Assembly: GCA_964364745.1 (NCBI GenBank)
Contig: CAYINJ010000010.1
Location: forward strand, 1 to 16,922
From: CAYINJ01 sp964364745
Lineage (GTDB): Bacteria > Patescibacteriota > Patescibacteriia > JACRDY01
DNA length: 16,922 bases
Reading direction: 5' to 3'
Shown: positions 1-5,099 of the stretch, in pieces
How the letters are laid out: every line of letters begins with the position of its first letter
Numbering within the stretch: the first letter of the stretch is position 1
Notes under the pieces: generated by a model
Seen by the model: only the letters and a program-made list of their open reading frames with translations
Told to the model about the DNA's origin: nothing
Databases searched by the model: none
Program-made: the position numbers and the translations under genes

Positions 1-1981
1 TGTAGATGTCACCGGCGTCCGAAGAGGTCGTAGTGTCGAAGCGGAACCAGTAGGACTTGGTCGCCCCCTTAGCAATCGCGATTTCCTCGGTCGTGCTGGG
101 GGTCATGTCGGCAGTGCTAGAGACCTCGAGGTCAATAATTCCGCCGGTGTCCACGTCAACTAGTTCTGAATTTTCGAATTCACCAGTACCGGCTCCATTG
201 ACCGTGAAGGCCAAGGCGGTAATCTTGGTTGATTCGGAAGCCGCTTTGATGGTCAATTTACCCAAAACGATGTTGTCAGTGTCGGCCAAGATGTCGGCCG
301 CCGGAGCGGCGGTGTCAACCCAGTTGATCACTAACTGACCAGCGTTTAAGGTAATGGTCGTCGAGTCACCAGCGTCGGTGTCAAAAGCGGTCCTGACGAC
401 GGTCGTCTGGTAACCGTAACCGGTCCCGACGGCATCAACGTCAGAGTCATCTTTGATGTAGAGCTGGATGGTGTCGGCGGAGTTGCCACCGTTGATATCA
501 CCCCGGACTTCGAAGCTTTCGGTCTGGCCCTTCTTAATCAAGATGGCGTCGAAACCGAAGGAAACGTACTTGTCGCTGTCCAGGGAAGCGGTCGCCACGG
601 CGATGCCATCACGGGTCAGCGTCAAAGTGCCCATATCCGCGCCCCGGACGTTGCCGTTGTTGCGGAGGGTCAAGCCCTTGAAATTGATATCTTCAGTGCT
701 GCTAGCCGCGGCCGTGAAGGTGACCAAGCTGATGTTGTCGTCACCAACCTTAGCGGTGGTGTCATTGTCATCAGCGTCGAAGGTCAATGTACCAACCGCC
801 ACGCTGCCAGAAGCGTTCAAAGTCGCCCCGTTGACCGGGAACGAGCCGGAAACACTGGAGGCGTTGGAGGTGACGTCACCCGCGGCTTTGACGCCGAGAG
901 CAAAGAATCCTTCGTCGTTGACCGTGCCGGCATCAGAGCCGTCTCCAATCGTGGCTTTGACGGTAATCACTTTCGTGGTACCGGCTTCCACCTTCAACGG
1001 TGTCGCAAAGGAAAAGGTCGCTTCGCGGTCCGAGCTCATGTTTTTGCTGGTGCTGACCTTGGTGCTGCCAGCGTACATCGTGACGCTGTCAATCGCGGTG
1101 GAGTCACCCAAACCAGTTGAAGTCAACTTCAACGAAGTTAAGCTAACGTCCTTCCCGCCAGCCGTCAGGTTGTACTTGGCAAAGACCACGGAAGTCCCCG
1201 CCGGAATGTTCTGGGCCGCCGGAGAATCCGAGGACAGAGACACCGTCAAAGCACCACCATCACCACTGACCACAGTGGACAGTGCGCCTTGTGAGGCATC
1301 AGTGTAAGCGGTCATCCCACCGGTAATGTCGGCACCATTGGTATAGGTCAAGGTGTCCGACACGGTGACGACATCGCTCAACTTGAAGCGATTGGCGTTG
1401 AAGGCATCCATCGAAGCGAACTTCTGCTTGGTGCCATCAGCGCTAACGCGGTAGAGATCCCCAGAAGCAGCATATTTGATCAACGCACCTTCGGGGTGGA
1501 CATTGGTCGCCAGAGCGCTCCCCACCGTGTAGTTGGTGAAGAAGGAGTCAGCCACGTCAACGACGCGACTGGCCCAGTTAGCGCCGTAGAGAGTAGTAGC
1601 ACGAGCTTCACTGTCAACATGGCGCAAAGCCCCCTTCGGGCCGACGGCATAAACCTTCGGGTCAGTGGTGATCTTCACCAGCTTGGTTCCCGGGCGGATC
1701 ATGACGTTAGTACCCAACGGTAGGGCCTGCAGTTCGGCAGCGGTCACGGTCTTCACACCGGAGAAATCACTGTACCATGAGAAGTACACTGATTCACTGG
1801 GGAAGACGTTCCGCTTACCGCCGGCATAGTAGTAAACCGAGGAATTGCCATCCATTTTGATTAGATCGCCTTCCACGGCCGCGCTGGCCCCCACGGGCAA
1901 AAACGCCGCTATGCCTACCGCCCAGAAAATGGTTGCAACCACTACCGAGACAGTAAAACTCTTTTTCAATAAATTGGTCAT
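1..1981 (-). CDS. S-layer-like surface protein, N-terminal 660 residues (3' end outside window)
   Basis: Translating the minus strand from the ATG at 1981 gives an uninterrupted 660-residue frame that leaves the window at position 1. Residues 1-35 are a signal peptide: Lys pair near the N-terminus, hydrophobic stretch, Ala-rich end. Residues about 48-205 hold three diverged repeats with the pattern VYY/VYA/LYR followed by a basic or small turn and an aromatic strand (starting near 48, 108 and 164), including FSWYSDFSGV and IRPGTKLVKI. From memory, this is the N-terminal signature of CPR S-layer-like proteins. The rest is Thr/Ser/Asp-rich beta sandwich-like sequence. I saw no cysteine in the visible part. 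The upstream in-frame stop (TGA in the leader) and the signal peptide favour the ATG at 1981; a GTG at 2032 is possible but would add a charged tail. It follows the sigma/DUF5667 pair on the same strand after 260 bp. Inference: major envelope protein, possibly controlled by that pair. Confidence 0.85.
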   Translation of the reverse strand, partial: MTNLLKKSFTVSVVVATIFWAVGIAAFLPVGASAAVEGDLIKMDGNSSVYYYAGGKRNVFPSESVYFSWYSDFSGVKTVTAAELQALPLGTNVMIRPGTKLVKITTDPKVYAVGPKGALRHVDSEARATTLYGANWASRVVDVADSFFTNYTVGSALATNVHPEGALIKYAASGDLYRVSADGTKQKFASMDAFNANRFKLSDVVTVSDTLTYTNGADITGGMTAYTDASQGALSTVVSGDGGALTVSLSSDSPAAQNIPAGTSVVFAKYNLTAGGKDVSLTSLKLTSTGLGDSTAIDSVTMYAGSTKVSTSKNMSSDREATFSFATPLKVEAGTTKVITVKATIGDGSDAGTVNDEGFFALGVKAAGDVTSNASSVSGSFPVNGATLNASGSVAVGTLTFDADDNDTTAKVGDDNISLVTFTAAASSTEDINFKGLTLRNNGNVRGADMGTLTLTRDGIAVATASLDSDKYVSFGFDAILIKKGQTESFEVRGDINGGNSADTIQLYIKDDSDVDAVGTGYGYQTTVVRTAFDTDAGDSTTITLNAGQLVINWVDTAAPAADILADTDNIVLGKLTIKAASESTKITALAFTVNGAGTGEFENSELVDVDTGGIIDLEVSSTADMTPSTTEEIAIAKGATKSYWFRFDTTTSSDAGDIY

Positions 1982-2019
1982 AAGTAGAGATAATCCTGTG
2001 TACGCGGGACTTCGCTTCT

Positions 2020-2048
2020 GTGAGCGCCTCACGTGAACTAGCGCTCAC
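2020..2048 (-). promoter_or_regulatory. Hairpin in the leader of the S-layer-like gene
   Basis: A perfect 8-bp inverted repeat (GTGAGCGC / GCGCTCAC, arms 2020-2027 and 2041-2048) encloses a 13-nt loop, 39 nt upstream of the S-layer-like start codon. There is no U-tract, so it is not a standard terminator. It could be an mRNA stability or translation control element, or an operator. Function is inferred only from position. Confidence 0.55.
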
Positions 2049-2093
2049 ATGAAGATTTGAAAGCCGCCGCGGTAGACTGAATTATGTTGTAGA

Positions 2094-2102
2094 ACCTCCT
2101 TT
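2094..2102 (-). promoter_or_regulatory. Orphan perfect Shine-Dalgarno sequence
   Basis: The minus strand reads AAAGGAGGT, a full anti-16S match, but no ATG, GTG or TTG lies at a usable distance. The nearest candidate is an ATA/ATT pair 8-13 nt downstream, which would give a frame of about 15 codons ending at a TAG. The S-layer-like ATG is 113 nt further on. It may be a ribosome standby site, a relic of a lost leader gene, or chance. It is notable because the other genes here mostly lack Shine-Dalgarno sequences. Confidence 0.4.
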
Positions 2103-2143
2103 GGGGAGTCGACCTTGCATGTTACTACAATGAATAAGTTCGA

Positions 2144-2189
2144 TTCACGTGATTCGCCCTGCCTGCCGGCAGGCGGTTTGGCGAGTGAA
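2144..2189. repeat. Palindromic intergenic hairpin (GCCTGCCGGCAGGC core)
   Basis: The core GCCTGCCGGCAGGC (2161-2174) is a perfect 14-bp palindrome. Outside it, TCGCC pairs with GGCGA and TTCAC (2144-2148) with GTGAA (2185-2189), with a short bulge. It lies between the DUF5667-like gene and the S-layer-like gene. There is no U-tract on either strand, so it is more like a dispersed REP-type palindrome than a terminator. Short palindromes of this composition are, to my recollection, common in CPR intergenic regions; I cannot check that here. Confidence 0.5.
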
Positions 2190-2242
2190 CCGACAGCCAC
2201 CGTCCGGATAGCGAACAGTGAATGTCGAGGCACTCGAGAAAA

Positions 2243-3304
2243 TTATTTTTGGAAATACGACCGAATGGAGGTCAGGGGATTGAACCCGCCAGTGGTGTTT
2301 TCGGCTGACGTGGTCGGCTCAATTGTCGCTTCGTTGACGGCGGCAGTGGCTTCAACAGCGGTGTTATCAACCACCTCCTCCGTGACCCGGGTCGTCGGGC
2401 TAATACTGATCGTGTCGGCGACGGTTTGTTTGGCATCCAGCACTTTCTCTAATGACGACACGGTCTCACCATCTTGCAACAACTTCTCCGCTTCTTGCAA
2501 TTCTTGACTGGCCTTGACCGAGGGCGCGGCTTTGACCCGTTCTTTGGCTTGTTCCAATTGCTGTTCGGCTAGTGGCTGCAGCGTGGCCGAATCAGTCGTC
2601 GCTTCACCGCTAGTGTTTTTTTGGACAATCACAAACACGGCCGCGTCAGCCACGGAGTTCGACATGGTAATGGCGGCTTGGATGTTGGCTTGGGTGTCAC
2701 CTTCCACCACCGGTGAACTGGTGGCGAGCTCGCGGGAATATTCTTCAGCTTTTTGAGTGACGACGGTGGCAATCTTAACCACTTGATCGGCCGCGCCGGC
2801 CAGGGAGTCGAGTTTACTGCCGGCCGCGGTCATGTTTTGGGTGTAGACCGCTAAGGTAGTTTTGATCTGCGCGGCCTTTTGGATATTGGATTGGCTCGTG
2901 GCGGTAATTTTCTTTAATTCAGACACACGCTTACCGGCCAGATCAATCGCCAGTTGGGTCTGGGCGGTCTGATCAGTCGTCAAACCAAACTGAATTCGTT
3001 CGGTGGTCAGCTTGACGGTGTATAAGAAATCGCCCGCGACAGTATCTTGAGCCAAAGCATTAGTAATGGTGGTGCCGAACACTAGCACGACGACGGCCAT
3101 GGCCAGCGCCCCGCTGCGCACCGCCCAGGGGTTGCTCATTCGAAACGCGCGGAAGGTGGTCATGGGGCTAGCGCTCTCGGCCACGGCGGCCCGTTGGGCT
3201 TTGATTTGAGATAACAAAATCTCCCGGGTGCGAGACACCCAGGCCGGGTTTGGTTGGCCGGCCCGCAACTGCTGCAGTGAATTGATCAGATCACGAGAGT
3301 GCAT
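2243..3304 (-). CDS. DUF5667-like membrane protein, candidate anti-sigma factor
   Basis: With the ATG at 3304 the product has 353 residues. A cytoplasmic-like N-terminus (1-60; MHSRDLINSL then a basic helical stretch) is followed by one membrane segment (about 64-85, ALAMAVVVLVFGTTITNALA). A DUF5667-like segment comes next (GDFLYTVKLTTERIQ, about 91-105). A long Ala/Gln/Lys-rich helical or coiled-coil region follows, then a Thr/Glu-rich tail ending in RSYFQK. The start overlaps the sigma gene end by 14 nt, which implies translational coupling. A TTG at 3322 would add six residues; neither start has a Shine-Dalgarno, so I prefer the ATG. Known: DUF5667 proteins often sit beside ECF sigma factors. 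Inference: the N-in/C-out single-pass layout fits an anti-sigma factor that senses the envelope. No zinc-binding HxxxCxxC motif is present, so it is not a classical ZAS anti-sigma. Confidence 0.8.
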   Translation of the reverse strand: MHSRDLINSLQQLRAGQPNPAWVSRTREILLSQIKAQRAAVAESASPMTTFRAFRMSNPWAVRSGALAMAVVVLVFGTTITNALAQDTVAGDFLYTVKLTTERIQFGLTTDQTAQTQLAIDLAGKRVSELKKITATSQSNIQKAAQIKTTLAVYTQNMTAAGSKLDSLAGAADQVVKIATVVTQKAEEYSRELATSSPVVEGDTQANIQAAITMSNSVADAAVFVIVQKNTSGEATTDSATLQPLAEQQLEQAKERVKAAPSVKASQELQEAEKLLQDGETVSSLEKVLDAKQTVADTISISPTTRVTEEVVDNTAVEATAAVNEATIEPTTSAENTTGGFNPLTSIRSYFQK

Positions 3305-3857
3305 GGTGGTTATCTTGTTCAATTATTTGGCGCAAGGTCGCGAGCGCGCGATGGGTTAGCACCCGGACGTTACCGCGGCTCGTGTCGAGCACGGTGGCAA
3401 TTTCCTCGACCGACAGCTCATCCAAATATTTCAAGATGATGATGTCGCGATATTCTTCTTTCAATTGTCGCAAGTACTTGGCTAGCTGTTCGGCATCAAA
3501 CTTCAGGGCGATGGTGTCTTCGACTGACGGCGCTTCATCAGGTACCGCCATTAACTGTTCATCTTCGATGTCAACCATTTTGTGGCTGGCGCGCTTCCGG
3601 TACCAATCGATCACGACGTTGCGCGCGATCTGATAGACAAACGCGTTGACATGCTCAATCTTCTTGCCATCGAGCAGGTGTTGCCAGACCTTGAGAAAGG
3701 TCTCGGCGGCCAGGTCTTCGGCTTCTTCTTGGCTTGATACTTTAAAATAAATGAACCGATAGACCCGTTCAATGTACAAATCATAAAAGCGACCAAAGAC
3801 GTCAGGGTCTTTCGTCTGTAATTGCCATTGGAGAACTTTTCGTGAGACCCTGTTCAT
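3291..3857 (-). CDS. RNA polymerase ECF-type sigma factor
   Basis: The product has 188 residues, normal for an ECF sigma factor. Region 2 spans about residues 20-90: FGRFYDLYIERVYRF is the core helix, EEAEDLAAETFLKVW is the region 2.2 motif, and AFVYQIARNVVIDWYRKR is region 2.3/2.4. An acidic linker (95-115) leads to region 4 (about 125-178), with the recognition helix-turn-helix ELSVEEIATVLDTSRGNVRVLTHRAL. It has no region 1 or 3. It directs RNA polymerase to alternative promoters, probably for envelope functions judging from its neighbours. The ATG at 3857 is the only sensible start; AGTAGG touches it, too close for a normal Shine-Dalgarno. It is the first gene of the minus-strand group and is coupled to the DUF5667-like gene by overlap, the usual order for sigma then anti-sigma. 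Confidence 0.93.
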   Translation of the reverse strand: MNRVSRKVLQWQLQTKDPDVFGRFYDLYIERVYRFIYFKVSSQEEAEDLAAETFLKVWQHLLDGKKIEHVNAFVYQIARNVVIDWYRKRASHKMVDIEDEQLMAVPDEAPSVEDTIALKFDAEQLAKYLRQLKEEYRDIIILKYLDELSVEEIATVLDTSRGNVRVLTHRALATLRQIIEQDNHHALS

Positions 3858-3869
3858 CCTACTAAAATA

Positions 3870-3894
3870 GACGATAAAAGACGTCTGGCGTTAC
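3870..3894 (-). promoter_or_regulatory. Candidate ECF-type autoregulatory promoter
   Basis: On the minus strand GTAAC (3894-3890) is followed by 16 nt and then CGTC (3873-3870, continuing TATTTTAG). This resembles the GGAAC-N16/17-CGTC layout of many ECF promoters. It lies 12 nt before the sigma start codon, so the transcript would be almost leaderless. A second CGTC sits at 3883-3880. Motif and spacing are seen; autoregulation is inferred. Confidence 0.45.
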
Positions 3895-3940
3895 AGGTCT
3901 AGTTTTAGCTCGTGCTTAAATGAGATAAAACAATGGCGCT

Positions 3941-3970
3941 ATTATAGCCGAAAATGGCCATTTTAGGCAA
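3941..3970 (-). promoter_or_regulatory. Housekeeping promoter upstream of the sigma gene, with palindromic spacer
   Basis: On the minus strand TTGCCT (3970-3965) and a perfect TATAAT (3946-3941) are separated by 18 nt. The spacer contains AAAATGGCCATTTT (3951-3964), a perfect 14-bp palindrome that fits the form of an operator. It would transcribe the sigma and DUF5667-like genes from a start about 75 nt upstream of the sigma ATG. Confidence 0.55.
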
Positions 3971-4003
3971 GGATGGGCTTGATATTGACAAATAACGATA
4001 AAT

Positions 4004-4091
4004 CTTACTTTTTGTAGCCAAAACAACTACCCCCTACTTTTGTGACCACTTGTTCTTTTCTGTGACCATACCTTACTTTTTGTAGCCAAAA
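4004..4091. repeat. Direct repeat of 20 bp, two exact copies 68 bp apart
   Basis: CTTACTTTTTGTAGCCAAAA occurs at 4004-4023 and again at 4072-4091. The second copy is also the left part of the 11-bp hairpin at 4072-4097. The first copy lies just outside the left terminal inverted repeat of the candidate mobile element, which suggests duplication or nested insertion. Confidence 0.75.
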
Positions 4092-4097
4092 AGTAAG
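4072..4097. repeat. Perfect 11-bp hairpin (CTTACTTTTTG / CAAAAAGTAAG)
   Basis: The arms 4072-4082 and 4087-4097 are perfectly complementary around a TAGC loop. No U-tract follows on either strand, so this is not a standard terminator. Similar inverted repeats occur, to my recollection, in intergenic DNA of several phyla. Confidence 0.7.
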
Positions 4098-4129
4098 CAA
4101 AAAGCTCTGGGGCTGGCAAACGGTGTGCG

Positions 4130-4153
4130 ACAGAAAGACCTTGGTCTTTCTGT
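4130..4153. repeat. Perfect 11-bp inverted repeat with 2-nt centre
   Basis: ACAGAAAGACC (4130-4140) and GGTCTTTCTGT (4143-4153) are complementary around TT. A loop of two is too short for RNA as drawn, so the two innermost pairs would open, or the site acts as duplex DNA, for example a protein-binding palindrome. Confidence 0.65.
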
Positions 4154-4159
4154 TCCCGC

Positions 4160-4225
4160 CCAGACCATAGTTGGCCCCACGGCCATGTAAACTGACATCT
4201 TAATGAAAGCCAATCTATGGTCTGG
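4160..4225. repeat. Long inverted repeat with internal small hairpins
   Basis: CCAGACCATAG (4160-4170) pairs perfectly with CTATGGTCTGG (4215-4225). The stem continues with TTGG (4171-4174) to CCAA (4210-4213) across one bulged T. Inside, GGCC-CCAC-GGCC (4173-4184) competes with the inner stem, and ATGT/ACAT can form a second small hairpin. The layout looks like a multibranched RNA or nested palindrome. Confidence 0.65.
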
Positions 4226-4244
4226 TCTTCCCACCGGTTGTCGC

Positions 4245-4326
4245 CCCCAGACCCCAATAGACCTGCTGGTCTGGCTTTAGATTAGGAAATCTTAAGATAT
4301 ACAGTAGTGAGTTTCGGGGTCTGGGG
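4245..4326. repeat. 11-bp inverted repeat that competes with the 4321-4438 stem
   Basis: CCCCAGACCCC (4245-4255) is the exact complement of GGGGTCTGGGG (4316-4326). The right arm shares 4321-4326 with the 13-bp stem at 4321-4333/4426-4438, so both cannot form together. Between the arms, AGACC-TGCT-GGTCT (4259-4272) and AGATT-AGGA-AATCT (4279-4292) are small hairpins. Confidence 0.6.
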
Positions 4327-4438
4327 AGAACTACCGCGCCGGAGCCGCCAGCTCGTTGCGATGGGTGCGGCCTGCAGAGCTGGCGGCGGGATCAATGGTG
4401 GTTAGGTGCTACTCGAGCAGCGCGTTAGTTCTCCCCAG
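4321..4438. repeat. 13-bp perfect inverted repeat enclosing a second 11-bp stem
   Basis: CTGGGGAGAACTA (4321-4333) pairs perfectly with TAGTTCTCCCCAG (4426-4438). Nested inside, GCCGCCAGCTC (4344-4354) pairs perfectly with GAGCTGGCGGC (4377-4387). A small TGCT/AGCA hairpin lies at 4407-4419. Together they draw a branched structure of about 120 nt. Confidence 0.7.
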
Positions 4439-4448
4439 GACTCTTTTG

Positions 4449-4474
4449 GTTCTTTTCTCGTCAGAGAAAAGAAC
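4449..4474. repeat. Perfect 11-bp hairpin with GTCA loop
   Basis: GTTCTTTTCTC (4449-4459) and GAGAAAAGAAC (4464-4474) are complementary around GTCA. Its right arm forms part of the right terminal inverted repeat of the candidate element. No U-tract follows. Confidence 0.7.
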
Positions 4475-4511
4475 GAAGTAGTTACAAAAATATTATCCTA
4501 TACTTACTTAT

Positions 4512-4529
4512 GTCCACGATAGCGTGGAC
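4512..4529. repeat. 7-bp hairpin just outside the candidate element
   Basis: GTCCACG (4512-4518) and CGTGGAC (4523-4529) are complementary around ATAG. It lies 26 nt upstream of the HTH gene's extended -10 element, so it could be an operator for that promoter. Confidence 0.5.
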
Positions 4530-4554
4530 TTATCTTTAGTTATTAGTCACTAAA

Positions 4555-4563
4555 TGGTATGAT
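4555..4563 (+). promoter_or_regulatory. Extended -10 promoter of the HTH gene
   Basis: TGGTATGAT is an extended -10 element whose hexamer ends 9 nt before the ATG at 4573. A start 6-8 nt downstream gives a leaderless or nearly leaderless mRNA, consistent with the missing Shine-Dalgarno. No good -35 is present; TTTAGT lies at 4535-4540. Confidence 0.5.
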
Positions 4564-4572
4564 ATAGGCACT

Positions 4573-4932
4573 ATGATCCCAATCCGCCTAACCGTCTCTG
4601 AAGCCGCTCGATTGTTTGGTATTGATGCCAAAACTATCCGCCGAGCGATTAAAAAAGGAGAGCTGCAATATGTGGTCATTCGAGGGCGGTATCGGATTAA
4701 TTTTGAAAGCGTGCTCAAGTGGTCCCAGCGCCGACCTAAAATTAGTCATAAATTAGCCCAGGCCGGCATCGGGTTGTATGTTGATCGTTGGAAGTTATCC
4801 ACACCGCTGTACTCGCCAAATCCCAAGCGAATTGAACCAAAAAATGTTGAAAATCCTCCCAGCACTGACGTTAGTGAGACACCGCCACTTGTTCCCGTTA
4901 TTCCCCTGCCGCCCGACCCAAACGACGAGTGA
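4573..4932 (+). CDS. Small excisionase/MerR-type helix-turn-helix DNA-binding protein
   Basis: The product has 119 residues. Residues 5-50 form a HTH_17/excisionase-type winged helix: LTVSEAARLFGIDAKTIRRAIKKGE holds the two helices, then YVVIRGRYRINFESVLKW is the wing and closing helix. Residues 55-80 carry a further conserved-looking segment (KLAQAGIGLYVDRWKL). The C-terminal 40 residues are Pro/Glu/Asp-rich and probably disordered. The domain binds DNA; in mobile elements it serves recombination directionality, but many bacterial copies are simple regulators, and no integrase is present here. The ATG at 4573 follows the extended -10 closely. It is the only gene on this strand between the structured element and the giant surface-protein gene, so it could regulate that gene or the divergent sigma gene; that is inference. 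Confidence 0.85.
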   Translation: MIPIRLTVSEAARLFGIDAKTIRRAIKKGELQYVVIRGRYRINFESVLKWSQRRPKISHKLAQAGIGLYVDRWKLSTPLYSPNPKRIEPKNVENPPSTDVSETPPLVPVIPLPPDPNDE

Positions 4933-4963
4933 TCAATGACCACACTAGATAATCTGTGGATAA

Positions 4964-4983
4964 CCGCCAAAAAGCGGCGTTTT
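4964..4983 (+). terminator. Weak intrinsic terminator after the HTH gene
   Basis: CCGC (4964-4967) and GCGG (4974-4977) form a 4-bp stem around CAAAAA, with the alternative CGCC/GGCG (4965-4968/4976-4979), followed by TTTT. The short stem makes this weak, but its place 32 nt after the stop codon fits. Confidence 0.35.
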
Positions 4984-5007
4984 AAATTACCGTTGAGCTT
5001 GAATAAG

Positions 5008-5016
5008 TGGTATAAT
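5008..5016 (+). promoter_or_regulatory. Extended -10 promoter of the giant surface-protein gene
   Basis: TGGTATAAT contains a perfect TATAAT (5011-5016) with the TGN extension. No -35 of good quality stands at 17 nt; TTGAGC at 4993-4998 is too close. Transcription would start near 5023, giving a leader of about 77 nt. The same TGGTAT form precedes the HTH gene. Confidence 0.6.
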
Positions 5017-5019
5017 ATG

Positions 5020-5038
5020 GCTGGATTTTTAATCCAGC
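5020..5038 (+). promoter_or_regulatory. Perfect 8-bp hairpin at the predicted 5' end of the giant mRNA
   Basis: GCTGGATT (5020-5027) pairs with AATCCAGC (5031-5038) around TTT. It begins 4 nt after the -10 hexamer, so it would sit at the very 5' end of the transcript, as in mRNAs protected from 5'-end-dependent decay. The tail (TGTTTGTT) is too mixed for a good terminator, though an attenuator is possible. Confidence 0.5.
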
Positions 5039-5056
5039 TGTTTGTTAATTGCTAAA

Positions 5057-5098
5057 ATGAAAATTAACTTAAATAAAATCAATCTAATTATTTTTTAG
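5057..5098 (+). CDS. Possible 13-codon leader peptide upstream of the giant gene
   Basis: ATG at 5057 opens MKINLNKINLIIF and stops at TAG (5096-5098), one base before the ATG of the giant gene. Stop and start are thus placed as in termination-reinitiation coupling. It has only AT-rich codons (Lys, Ile, Asn, Leu, Phe), unlike the GC-richer gene that follows. Neither it nor the giant gene has a Shine-Dalgarno. It may be a chance frame in an AT-rich leader. Confidence 0.3.
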   Translation: MKINLNKINLIIF

Positions 5099-5099
5099 T

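Larger units (their letters stand above)
4037..4490. mobile_element. Candidate MITE-like element with TA flanks, very rich in hairpins
   Basis: Near-terminal inverted repeats lie at 4038-4068 and 4458-4489. Read inward from both ends they match at 27 of 32 aligned columns (for example TTTTGT, then GTTCTTTTCT, then TGAC). TA stands immediately outside both ends (4035-4036 and 4491-4492), as expected for a TA target duplication of IS630/Tc1-mariner-type elements. The 454-bp interior has no credible coding frame. It contains stems at 4072-4097, 4130-4153, 4160-4225, 4245-4326, 4321-4438, 4344-4387 and 4449-4474. A 76-residue minus-strand frame at 4027-4257 is low complexity across these palindromes and not believed. 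The alternative is a large structured noncoding RNA locus. No transposase is present in the window. Confidence 0.42.

Noticed and set aside
468..1307. A 279-codon plus-strand frame
   Set aside because: It is antisense to the S-layer-like gene, whose minus-strand frame is open from 1981 to the edge with a signal peptide and family-like repeats. The plus-strand product is low-complexity Ser/Val/Pro sequence typical of a shadow frame.
2045..2233. A 62-codon minus-strand frame upstream of the S-layer-like gene
   Set aside because: It spans the GCCTGCCGGCAGGC palindrome, needs a GTG start and has no family resemblance. Treated as noncoding leader.
3305..3322. TTG start at 3322 for the DUF5667-like gene
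   Set aside because: It would enlarge the overlap with the sigma gene to 32 nt without a Shine-Dalgarno. The ATG at 3304 is simpler and keeps coupling.
3985..4013. A plus-strand promoter from TTGACA at 3985-3990
   Set aside because: No acceptable -10 hexamer stands 16-18 nt downstream.
4027..4257. A 76-codon minus-strand frame in the structured region
   Set aside because: It runs across several perfect inverted repeats, has no ribosome site and an unfolded-looking composition. The palindromes explain its openness.
4072..4474. The 11-bp hairpins as rho-independent terminators
   Set aside because: None is followed by a T-run on either strand, unlike the clear terminators at 11041-11078 and 12327-12356.
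4000..4540. A known structured RNA (RNase P, tmRNA, SRP or 6S RNA)
   Set aside because: I could not find the conserved cores of these RNAs, such as the SRP tetraloop domain or the tmRNA alanine acceptor. The stem pattern does not match any I know.
4573..4932. The HTH gene as an excisionase of a prophage or integrative element
   Set aside because: No integrase, attachment site or phage gene is present, and such single HTH proteins also occur as ordinary regulators.
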